From contig NC_031000.1 of NCBI RefSeq assembly GCF_000149955.1, positions 530,761 to 594,760 on the forward strand: a DNA stretch of 64,000 nucleotides, read 5' to 3'. The translations under genes and the position numbers were made by a program. This document shows positions 21,890 through 31,303 of the stretch, one piece after another. How positions within the stretch are numbered: the stretch's first letter is position 1; each line of letters begins with the position of its first letter. Source of the stretch: Fusarium oxysporum f. sp. lycopersici 4287 (Eukaryota; Ascomycota; Sordariomycetes; Hypocreales; Nectriaceae). The notes under the pieces were generated by a model. The model was not told where the DNA came from. It worked only from the letters and a program-made list of their open reading frames with translations, and ran no database searches.

Positions 21890-23691
21890 TCTTTGCCAGG
21901 TTGGACTCCCACCAGGATCGCCTTTGTCACCGTTGCTGTTCCTGTTCTTTAATGCAGATCTCGTTCAGCATAGAATCGCCTTAAAAAGCGGGTCAATCGT
22001 GTTAATCGACGATTACTCGGCCTGGGTGACGGCCCCGACAGCAGAAGCAAACCGAGCAGGCATTCAGGCCGTCATCGATAGAGCACTGGAGTGGGAGAGA
22101 CGAAGCGGAGCGACGTTTGAGGAGGATAAGACGGTCATCATCCACTTCACGCGCCGTCCCGAACGCACTGATGAAAGCCCGTATACGACCAAGGCCAAAC
22201 AATCATTCCGAAGAAAAGTGGCAAGATCCAGAGACTGGTGATGGATTCGGAGTTGCAGTATGAGGAACACATGAAGGAAGCAGCTACACGGGGCCTCTGA
22301 GCGGCCATGTGCCTACGAAGGCTGAATATGTTGACGCCGCGGACGGCGAGACAGTTGTTTTTAGCAACGGTGGCCCCGACAATGGACTATGCTTCGAATG
22401 TATAGCCCCACAGACGCGGGTGGATGGAGACCAGGTGACGGAACGAAGCACAGAAGATAGGAGCGCAAGCCATCACAGGAACCTTCAAGACAGTGTCAAG
22501 GGCTTTGGCAAAAGCTGAAGCTGACATCCTACCCATCGGTAAACCCACTCGCAGGTTGCTATACGGCTCTACGTCAATATGCAAACGCTAACGGAGACAC
22601 ATCCGCTTGCGGCACTCAGGGTGAGGGAGACACAGAGGTATCTGTCGCCATTGACGAAGTTAGCACTCACCCACCATGGCGCAGTAGAACGGATGGAAAC
22701 AATCGAGCCGTATGCACTACCACCGTGGCATAGGAAAATGATGGTGGAGTATGACTCAGGCAAGGACGCAGTGGCAGACGCAGGCATAAACGACGACACG
22801 GCCGATGCCACAAGCGCGAGACAAGTGCTCATTGCGACAAGCGCATCAGCGAGAAACGGCATAGTAGGTATGGGCGGCGTCGTGCGCAACGCCGCCGGCG
22901 CAGGAACGCACGATGGTGTCATAGCAAAGTATTCCATCACTCTTGCTCGAAGAGACCAACAGAACGCATACACGGCCCAGCTGGGAGCGGTGGCAGTGGT
23001 CCTCAGGTGCATGCCTTACGGACTCTGACATCGAGATATGATCGTTGTAACACGAAATCGGTCGGCACTACAAGCGATCGCGATATCTCGACAGCAGTCA
23101 GGGCAAGGCACCATCCGGGAGATCTACAAACATGCCAAACGACTTGAGAAGGGTGGTAACACCATTAAGATGCACTAAGTATCGTCCACAAACGAGTCTT
23201 TCACACGGGGAGCAAGAGCGAAGACAGAAGCAAGAGAGGCAATAGATAGCGGATGCAGAGCAACGAAACCGCCGTACCAGGGCCGATCGACCCGACTGAG
23301 AGTACTACTAGCACAGCGCAGACGGCGCATGGTGCTACCAGAGAGCGTAGGCGGCTATTCGAAGCGGCTCGACAAGGCGCTGCCCGGCAAACACACGGGC
23401 ATGCTATATGACGCCCTGAAGAGACACGAATCTGACATCCTGGTGCAACTACGAACGGGAATGGCACGAGTCAACAGGTATCTGCGCAGGACAGGCGCAG
23501 CGGAGACAGACACATGGGATTGCGGCCAGGAAGAAGAAACAGTGGACCATTTCCTCTTCCGATGTCCACGGTGGGACGAGCAACGAGAATACATGCGAAA
23601 TGTCGACCGGGAAATAATGAGCAATCTATCGTTCTTCCTGGGAGGAGGCCGAACCTGGCAGCAGTGCGAGCAGCGATCAAGTTTGCGATAA
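21890..23691 (+). pseudogene. Second LINE remnant: RT palm, RNase H and C-terminal zinc motif
   Basis: The fragment opens in the RT palm: LPPGSPLSPLLFLFFNADLV then IDDYSAWVTAPTAEANRAG, where the catalytic DD is retained in IDDY. Further on, 22579-23028 contains the start of an RNase H domain (ASARNGIVGMGGVVRNAAG). Positions 23329-23691 hold a C-terminal zinc-knuckle region (WDCGQEEETVDHFLFRCPRW). Frames are broken between these parts. It is close in sequence to the LINE fragment at 27850-29205, which reads the same ADLVQ..VDDYSAWVT motif. Confidence 0.8.
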
Positions 23692-24887
23692 GCACAGGCC
23701 GTTTGGATGCTACACAGACATGAAAAACATGCAAGATATACTAACAAACCAAACGATATAATACAGCAGGAACTAATATAGTACAGCCTCTGGTAGACAG
23801 GCCAGGCTTCAGCCACTGAAAATGGGACACTGAGCACCTGGAGAAATTGGCTTTCAAGCAGGCCTGTCGCAGGGACAAGCGAGGCTGGGAAATGTGGCGA
23901 GGAATAGGGATTGGTAAGGTTTGAGGGTCTCAGGGCCAGAAGTCTGAAAAGAATGTAACGATATTTAACGTCGTGGGTCCTATGAGGCGTATCCTCCCGG
24001 GCGGAATAAATTCATTCATTCATTCATTCCTGGCTTTTGTTTGTTCCAGAGTGGGTCATCTGAGAGGCAGACGTCCGTGTTTGATTCGTGGAGACGAACA
24101 CCCTGCGGGACATGATGGGCTGGGTCGTCACCCACATAGAGAGAGATATAGATAGATAGAGTTTATTACGCCCGGGAGAACGAATCTCTGTCACGAGCTC
24201 TGATTCTCTGATGCGTCTCATTGGATGTGTGTATGTTCTTGGTTTGAGTTGCTTCCCCGCTCTAAGTCCCATATACATCTTTATACTGGGGTCTGACTGG
24301 AGTATCAGTGCTATAACGATCGCACGTCCCATTATGTAAAATACACAATGTGACAACATCACCACATTCTGGTCCACACTTTGATACACCCACCCCATCG
24401 TATTTGTGCGTATCTAACAGGTTCTTACCCTACCTTTCCCTGTCATTTTACTTTCTTAGCAAGCAGATGTTAAGAAAGCGGGAGGCTTAGCATAGTCGAG
24501 GGGATGCTCTTGTTCCACTCATGTTCTCGTTGGGGCAGAGACCAAGATTTAGAGAGTAAAAGTAATGAAGAGAAACTCACCAAGATAGCCATAATGGCTG
24601 CCTCCCCATATTTATCGCCGCCGGAACCCAAGTTCTCAAAATAGAGAATAATCGACCAGTAGCCGATACTTTGTATGTCCCTAATTTTAAGTTTTAGGGC
24701 TCAAACCTCCCCCATCCACTTGTTCATTGCCCATCCCGGCCCCGCGCAATAAAACTCCTCGTGGCGACCCCAAACACATCTTCGTCATCGTGGAATTACA
24801 AGCAACGTCCCTGTGTTGCGTTGCACACAGACGCTTTTCCAACTGAATTTGACCTTATAAAGCTTCGGTCGTGAATGGGGCACTAGC
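23692..24887. other. LINE 3' tail with (ATTC)n, then sequence without recognised genes
   Basis: A short ATTC tandem array at about 24009-24029 is a likely LINE 3' tail. GATA-rich sequence occurs at about 24139-24160. From there to 24887 no gene was recognised. Confidence 0.4.
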
Positions 24888-25103
24888 ATGTGCTTCATCA
24901 ACCTGGGCACGATCATCTGTCAGGTATGCGGGCAGCGCGTAGGCGAACAGCCCGTGGGGATGGTAGCCTGCGCTACCATATGTGGCAAGTTCGTGACGAA
25001 GGTGACGAACGAGGTGGTTTCGGGCGAGTGCGGTGTTTGTCGCGACGCAAGGGAGAAGAGCACTGATCTGGCGCGGAAAGTGACCCAGGCGTCCAAGAAA
25101 TAA
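24888..25103 (+). CDS. Small cysteine-rich hypothetical protein (71 aa)
   Basis: Starts MCFINLGTIICQVCGQRVGE and contains further paired cysteines (ACATICGKF; GECGVCRDAR), so it could bind zinc. The lysine-rich C-terminus ends KVTQASKK. No signal peptide is evident. A TTATAAAG lies at 24855, too close to the ATG to be a convincing TATA box unless the leader is very short. No known family recognised. It is called only because of the regular CxxC spacing and the clean frame. Confidence 0.3.
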   Translation: MCFINLGTIICQVCGQRVGEQPVGMVACATICGKFVTKVTNEVVSGECGVCRDAREKSTDLARKVTQASKK

Positions 25104-25429
25104 TAGAGAGGAAGGCGCGGCGGCGGTGTTTGTGACGCTGATGATGAGGGTCATACGGCAGCTTGGGTTCAATTCAGAGGAGTAAAGAAGACAGCAGACA
25201 TGAAAAATGACAATGATGACGAGTCGGTTAGTTTATTGGTTCTCGGAGTTGGTCATGGCTGACGTCTCGCGACGTTTAGATTTTTATCTATCATGGCTTG
25301 AGAGAGGGCCCTACACCTCTCGAAGCATGGTACTTCGTTTATGGACTTGGTCCAAAAGATCCATTTATCTCTTTAGGTGGCACAAAACTGCAGCAGGTCA
25401 CTCGCCCCGGCAAGTCATATACGTGTTGT
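25104..25429. other. Spacer containing a solitary piggyBac-type end
   Basis: Positions 25365-25410 read TTATCTCTTTAGGTGGCACA and then AGGTCACTCGCCCC, the terminal and subterminal blocks of the piggyBac-like family. No partner end lies nearby. The hAT-derived element begins about 20 bp further on. Confidence 0.6.
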
Positions 25430-26191
25430 CAACAGGGTTCAAATCCATACCACGAAATCCACATATGGATCCATAATGTGGATCCATATCCATTCCATTC
25501 CATTCCACGTGGGCTTCAGCATTTCCATATCCACGCCACGAAGCCCCTTCCACATGTTCCACATGTGGAAATCGTGGAATATTTTAGGTGGGGTTCGAAA
25601 ATACCTTGATTTCCTTGTGAAATCCCGCATATCCTAAGTACTTTCTATCACCCACAACAACACAACATCGATTTGCCACCCCATTTTCCTCCGTACACAA
25701 TGAGTCCATTCTGGGGGCTTCACTGTTACTCGCGTTACTACCCCAAATCGAAATGGCCACTCCCCATCCTACCAAGTCAACCACATCCGTTCCAGAACGA
25801 ACAGAAGAGGACAATCAACGGCTCTTTCAGCTCTACAAAAGCTGGATCTTGACGGAGAGAGACGGCAAGGCGCGTCTATAGGTATATCGGTTCGGCTACG
25901 AATATCCAGCATAACAAGAAACAGGAACGTCGGTGGGTGTGTTGCCTTTGCGTCAAGCAACGGCGGATTTTAATGGACCAATGACAAAAACATTGACGTC
26001 ACCGAGGGCGGGCGGGACCCATTAATTACCATTGTTGGACGAAGTAGGTTTCCATTCCACGAATTCCACAATATGGATCCATTTCCATAATGGATCCATT
26101 TCCACCCATTCCACATCGAAATTATTAGTCAGCATCCATATCCACGCCATATTCACAAATGTGTCGTGGAGTGTCGTGGATTTGAACCCTG
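25430..26191 (+). mobile_element. Non-autonomous hAT-derived element (copy A)
   Basis: Ends are inverted: CAGGGTTCAAATCCA (25433) and TGGATTTGAACCCTG (ending 26191). They are flanked by CGTGTTGT (25422-25429) and CGTGTTGA (26192-26199), an 8-bp duplication with one mismatch as expected for hAT. Just inside both ends lie dense TGGATCCAT/CCATTCC repeats. A second copy in opposite orientation is at 57199-57914. Confidence 0.7.
25753..25978 (+). pseudogene. Remnant of a hAT transposase N-terminus with BED-type zinc finger
   Basis: From ATG at 25753: MATPHPTKSTTSVPERTEED, then FQLYKSWILTERDGKARL, a TAG stop, and after a frameshift NKKQERRWVCCLCVKQRR. The last part resembles the first half of a BED zinc finger as found at the start of fungal hAT transposases. 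The same stop and frameshift occur in the copy at 57199-57914, so the defect predates duplication. The rest of the transposase is absent. Confidence 0.5.
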
Positions 26192-26501
26192 CGTGTTGAG
26201 ACGGTACGACGAAGATGGTCCGATCTGCTGGTGGCTAGGATGTGGATACTATGTAAGGAGCTGTGCTCCTCTCGGACATATATAACTTAGAAGAACAACA
26301 CAATCAACCCATTTTTGTTTTATCAGTCGCCAAGGCCGCCTCCAACTACTTTCTGTGTGCAGCCCACTCGGCAACTTTCATCCTCGCTTTCAAGGAAAAT
26401 GGAAACGACATAAGCCGTACGATTAAGCTGACCATCAGCATCTAATTCGAGGTCACCACCCTTTCCTTATGATTCCTTCCTAAGTTCAAAACTGTCCGTT
26501 C
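26192..26501. other. Spacer downstream of the UPF0045 gene
   Basis: A 60-codon plus-strand frame (26263-26445) is present but not recognisable. No other feature. Confidence 0.4.
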
Positions 26502-27069
26502 TCAGGCTGCACTCTCGACCGGGTCTACCTTGCCCTCCGCCGTCTCCCGCTTATCAGTCCTGTCCATGTGTTGTGAGCCTCTTTTCCATTTCAAGGTGTA
26601 GTCCCCAGATGGTGGACGGGCAAGCTCACCTGGTGCTGACAGTCACCGTCGACTGAACCTTTGCCACGTTACGCTGATGAACCACGGCATGTGCTTTACC
26701 GATCACCGTCATGACTTCGTCCCAGCTACCTTCTAGACATGCAAGTGGACAGTACGCCCTTTTGTCAGCCTCGTAAAATTTGGTTTCCATCCCCAGAGCA
26801 CGCAATCAGCAAGGCTCACCGAGCATGGTGCCAGTGGAGTACATTGTGTGCTTTAGCCCACTAGACTTGAGATATCGCTGCACCTCTGCGAGCTCGGCGG
26901 CGATCGACGGGTTGCCTGTCCCAATCTGTATTCTGGAATCAGCGCCGTTTTCATCCTTACGGAAGGGCATGACGGGCGCTGGCAGCCCAAGAATTAGAGG
27001 GGCCCGTACAGGAACAAGAGCAAAGTCGGCGCAACACGATGGCGGCGTAGAGAGCAAACTATAGTCCAT
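26502..27069 (-). CDS. Thiamine-binding-like protein (UPF0045/MTH1187 family, Ecm15-like)
   Basis: Four exons on the minus strand: 27069-27010, 26925-26820, 26732-26630 and 26559-26502. Introns are 84, 87 and 70 nt, all GT-AG, and every junction keeps frame. The product is 108 aa, the usual length of the family. Joined features: LVP-IGTGNPSIAAELAEVQ across the first junction, GLKHTMYSTGTML-EGSWDEV across the second, and STR-TDKRETAEGKV across the third. These match the family core (IGTGxPSV..AEVQ; GLKYxxHSxGTxxEGxWDEV; TRTDK). Members form ferredoxin-like oligomers, and some bind thiamine-pathway compounds; the function here is inferred. An upstream in-frame ATG at 27132 exists, but the one at 27069 (MDYSLLSTPPSCCADF) fits better. 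The gene appears intact. Confidence 0.87.
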
Positions 27070-27849
27070 GTCGGCAGTCTCAGACGCGGATTGGTTAGGA
27101 TGAATGGAATTAGGTCTCAAAACAAGGCTCATCCACCGAAAGGTGATGGAACTGTACGTTGTGATCTTTGAATTAATATTAGCGGAAAGACATGTTACCT
27201 GGGGAAACCCGATCTTTTGAACTTTCGGCTGAAGCCGAGTGTAGCATGTGAGCCATCTGCAATCTACCCCGCGATCGGGAAGTGAACGTCAGGGTGAAGT
27301 GGTCGATGATCCGAGCACACACATCGGTGATGCCAACGTGACGCAAGCCCAAGAGAGGTTTGCAACGTCCTCTGATCAGGACCAGGTCGCCGCATTGCCC
27401 TGATTTGCTGTATCTCACCGGCTAAACTACTAACAAGGTTGCAGTCAACGCGATGTAAGCCATGGCAAAGGGCTTGGGATAGACTTTTTTGGGTCGTCTC
27501 CTGCTGCTTGCTATTTTGCTCTATGAGCGCTTCCTTCAGCCATTTCAGTGATCCTGGGTTCCTCATTCAGTTGTACGTAATTCTCCATCATACGTCGACC
27601 CTACTGAGCCGGACTGAGTGAATAATGATTCTGCACCTTGACGTAGCGTTGGCTTGCTATTCCTTGACTGTCTTGAACCCTAACCCTCTGTCGCGTCTAA
27701 CACATAACCCTGGCCCGGAGAGTTTCAACCAATCAGCGACACGGCCTAGTTGGAACCGATATTGCAGGAATGCACAAGAGAGGCAAGCCGGTCACGGTTT
27801 GCACAAAACAGCTTTGAGTAACGAAGTTTGAAGTGGTCGATTTGAATTT
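27070..27849. other. Spacer without confident gene
   Basis: Two overlapping minus-strand frames (27566-27264 and 27418-27179) could belong to a decayed gene but show no domain. Nothing else recognised. Confidence 0.4.
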
Positions 27850-29205
27850 TCAAAGCTTGACTTCAAAAGTCCGAGTTTTTATCAGATACAGGTTACGAAT
27901 CTCGGGTATTGAGAACAAAATAAAGTAAGGTGTTTTATAAGCGAGCCGCGGATATAGGCGAATCGCGGGATTCTGGTCGTCTCTCGAGCCAATTGTGGAG
28001 GAGTATCTGGCTATTACTTCATCTGGATTCTTACTGTCTGGGGCAGTAACATCTTGAGTCTTCTTAGGCACATGGCCGCCGACAGCCCTTTGGCCGCTAT
28101 TCTTACCATGTGTTCCTTGTACCGTAGTTTTCGCATTCTTCACCTCTCCCAGGATCTTAGCACTTTGCTTCGGTTTGACCTCCTTTCCCTTGATCACTAA
28201 AGGTGCCTCGCTTGTGCGTTCGGGGTTACGCGTGAAGTGTACGAAGCTTGTCTTACCACCTTCGAACGCCGCTCCACTTCGTCTCTCCCAGTCCAATGCT
28301 CGGTCTATGATGGCCTGGATACCTGCTCTGTTGGCCTCCGCCGTCGGTCTCGTCACCCAGGCCGAGTAGTCGTCGACAAAAGCGATTGATCCGCCTTTCG
28401 AGTCGATTCTAATTTGCACCAGGTCTGCGTTGAAAAAGAGGAACAGGACCGGCGACAGCGGCGATCCCTGTGGCAGACCTGCCTGAAGTAATTCCCGTTG
28501 CTCTGATGTATGGCCGTTCACTACGATACTAGCTGTGCGATTCGAGCAGAAAGCACCGACCCACCTGACCAGCCACTGTGGCATGCCCCTGGCTTCCAGT
28601 CTCTGCAGTAGTCGCTCCTTGAATACGCCGTTATAGGCGCCTTTAACGTCGAAGCTGATCAGACTAACCACTTTACGGGTTCTCCATGTTTTGTATACTT
28701 GTTCTTGGAAGAGCAGCAGTGCCTGCTCTGCCGACCGCCGTTTCCTTGCTCCAAAATGGTTTGTCGGTAGAAGTCCGAACGTCTCGACGGCGTACGAGAT
28801 CCTGTCCGCCACAACCGCCTCAAGAATCTTGCCCAGCGTCGATAGCAGTGAGATCGGTCTCCATGGCTTGGCGATCGCGTAGTCGCCCTTGCCTGGCTTC
28901 TTGAGCTGGATGATCTTGGCGCATCTCCACTGGTCCGGCAGTACTCCATCTATCAATGACGTTCGGAATAAGTGCAGTACCCGGTCCTGGGCCACTGGCC
29001 AAAGTTGTTTCCATACCATTGCTGGTAAGCCGTCTTCCCCGGGTGCTTTCCATGCCTTGGCCGCCATGACTTTCTGTTCCACCTCGTCCAAGGTTATGTT
29101 CGGCATATCCACCTCCACCAAGCGGGGACGGGTCCCTTCATCTTCGAAGACGGCTGGCAGTGGTGGGAAGAATGCACCGCAAGTAGTATCTGGCGGGTGA
29201 GTCGA
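27850..29205 (-). pseudogene. LINE reverse transcriptase fragment with internal deletion
   Basis: The minus-strand frame contains most of an RT domain: KAWKAPGEDGLPAMVWKQLW, LKKPGKGDYAIAKPWRPISL, LISFDVKGAYNGV (first catalytic Asp), GLPQGSPLSPVLFLFFNADL and FVDDYSAWVT (catalytic DD). The frame continues upstream of the TTG at 29121 to about 29205, without an endonuclease domain. After the RT the sequence jumps to VIARYSSTIGSRDDQNP, which belongs to the RNase H region, so an internal segment is deleted. The fragment ends within 10 bp of the stop codon of the DUF7703 gene. Confidence 0.85.
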
Positions 29206-29214
29206 ATTAGTAGT

Positions 29215-30108
29215 TTAGAGTTGATGTAGCTGGATCCCTGTGTCGTTGAATCCCGCAGGAGCTTGCTCATCCGTCCGATATTCTGTCATATTGAGGTACG
29301 ACGGTCGGGGTAAACCGTTCCCAGATTCGTCTACAACCTGCATACAGTTGCATTCCCGATGCCGCACAAGAAGCAACAACTTATTTAGAACGACGAACTC
29401 CATCTTTAGCTTGATGCTGTAAACCACAGGCTTGTATGTGGTCGCAATCTGAAAATGGTCCAGGTACTGAGTGATAATGAGGCTGACGTCGAGGAGCACG
29501 ACCAGGACATTGACAATGATAAGGTGTCGAATGACTTTGCGCTCCGTCGTCCTTCTGATGGCGAAGATGGGTTTGAGACCGCGAGATGCTTCCCAGATAT
29601 AAAGGCCGGAGATGATGGTCTCTTGAATGGAGAAGCCTGCGAGCTGAATGCGCTCGTAAAGGTTGAATGCGGGCAGAAACCGACTCGACTGCCGCGTGTT
29701 GCTACCAAGAAACATGACCGTAACCGGAACGTGCAGGATGAAGAAATCCGTGATGATCATAACCAGCACCCACCGCGTCTTTGCCCTATCCGAGACAATG
29801 AGGTGCAGCCTCGAATAGAGAACAACAGATTGCCCAGTGACCATGCCATACCATCCGACGCACGTTAAAGCCGCGAGTGGAAAATTCGGTCCAAGGCTGT
29901 AGTAGCGCAGCAGCACGACTATCGAGTGCAGCACAATCCCTAGCGTCGCGACAACGATGCTCCAGAAGTACAAGCTGTCATGGCGCCTAAAGCGGTTGAG
30001 CAGCGAGATGAGGATCTCGACACAGTTGTAGCACGCGATCGCGAAGAAGCCGGCGATGGTCATGTCGACCGGTAGTGATGCCGTGATGGGGCCCGTTTCC
30101 CCAGTCAT
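29215..30108 (-). CDS. Seven-transmembrane protein of the fungal DUF7703 type
   Basis: A 297-aa frame with seven probable membrane segments, e.g. MTIAGFFAIACYNCVEILIS, FWSIVVATLGIVLHSIVVLL, VLVMIITDFFILHVPVTVMF and LIIVNVLVVLLDVSLIITQY. Conserved features remembered for this fungal family are FRRHDSLYFWSI, GWYGMVTGQSVVLYSRLHL and KPVVYSIKLKMEFVVLNKLL. The C-terminus after about residue 255 is polar and cytoplasmic in type. Function unknown; it is receptor-like only in topology. The frame is complete with its own ATG. The stop codon lies just upstream of a LINE insertion, so its 3' untranslated region has probably been replaced. Confidence 0.8.
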   Translation of the reverse strand: MTGETGPITASLPVDMTIAGFFAIACYNCVEILISLLNRFRRHDSLYFWSIVVATLGIVLHSIVVLLRYYSLGPNFPLAALTCVGWYGMVTGQSVVLYSRLHLIVSDRAKTRWVLVMIITDFFILHVPVTVMFLGSNTRQSSRFLPAFNLYERIQLAGFSIQETIISGLYIWEASRGLKPIFAIRRTTERKVIRHLIIVNVLVVLLDVSLIITQYLDHFQIATTYKPVVYSIKLKMEFVVLNKLLLLVRHRECNCMQVVDESGNGLPRPSYLNMTEYRTDEQAPAGFNDTGIQLHQL

Positions 30109-31288
30109 GTTGGTTGCTGAGCTGGAGCGACCGGGCTGATCATGGCACGTTGTGCAAAGAAAGTGATTAACGGCTTGGTATTAAAACGAATTACCAGTCA
30201 GGAGCTTGCCTTGTGGCACCCTCCATTAGCATCGACCGGCGGCGGCACATTGGGGAACCCTGGCTGGCCTCCAAGTTCTCAACCAACGACTTCGTCATTC
30301 AAGCCCAATGACATTGGCTGCCAGGTGAGCCCCGAATGGGCTAACTTTGCTAAAGGGGGGTCGGGGGCTGGTAATGCCGAATTCTACATGATCCATGTCC
30401 GTATGTCGCGAGGCCGGTGCAGCCTCTAGCTCAAGCCACTTTCTTCAGCAAAAACACATCATGTGATGCGAAACCGGTATTTACCGAACGGGAGTAATCT
30501 TTGGCTTTGGCAGTGGCGTTACGCTGTGAGATGAAACGCGGCTTGCCTCGCCGAGAAGAGCACGACATCTCAAATTTCTTGTATCCGCCTGGGTATGCCT
30601 ATAAACAGATAAAGACGCCACAAGGGAAGATTACAGACTTAATCTATATGTTACTATCGCTCGGCACACAGGATCGTCACTGCGGAAGACAGAACGTAAC
30701 GGAAAGTGGATGTTGTCCCTACATCCTTATTGTCTCCCACTTTCACTGAAAGAGGAAACCCCTGGCGTCTATGGAAGTTCCTCTTACGGCATAGTTGGCG
30801 GGTCAGTGACATGGCGTCGACAGGGGGTCGGTGCTTCTGCACCAATCAGAATCTCCATTTTCTTACCCCGAATTTCCCTTACCAACTAGTCAGCTAGGAC
30901 TTTGCCTGCTAGGTCATAGAAATTCCCATATAATTCAAAATGGCGCTATTGAAGTACGGGGGGCACGGTCGTAGATTCAATATCAGGTAAAATAGATCAA
31001 AGTGACAGGCATCGAAAGATAACAATCAGGGGAGTATTTTCCCAAATTATTAATTAATTTAAATCCACATTAAAGTATTGCGACCAGTTTGAAGTTTTGG
31101 ATATTTTATTTGATGTGGTTGATCAGAGCCATATTAAGTGAAATGATTGGCCAGTTTATATGGCCCATGCATTTTGGTTATTAGGGGAAGCCGTAATAAT
31201 CCGCCATTTGGGGCAGGGCATAATATGGAATAGTACAATTGAAAAAATAAGGTTTATACCATAGCAACAGAAAAGCAAGTTTTAATTA
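30109..31288. other. Spacer upstream of the DUF7703 gene
   Basis: No convincing gene. A palindromic CCACTTTCACTGAAAG motif near 30735 recurs at 53344. AT-rich from 31000 to the pogo-type end at 31289. Confidence 0.45.
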
Positions 31289-31303
31289 ACGTACATGATA
31301 AGC

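Noticed and set aside
29119..29121. Apparent start of the LINE reverse transcriptase
   Set aside because: The codon is TTG and protein-like sequence continues upstream in frame; it is not a start codon.
30142..30429. 95-codon frame upstream of the DUF7703 gene
   Set aside because: Lies in the divergent upstream region, no domain, Ser/Gly-rich chance frame.
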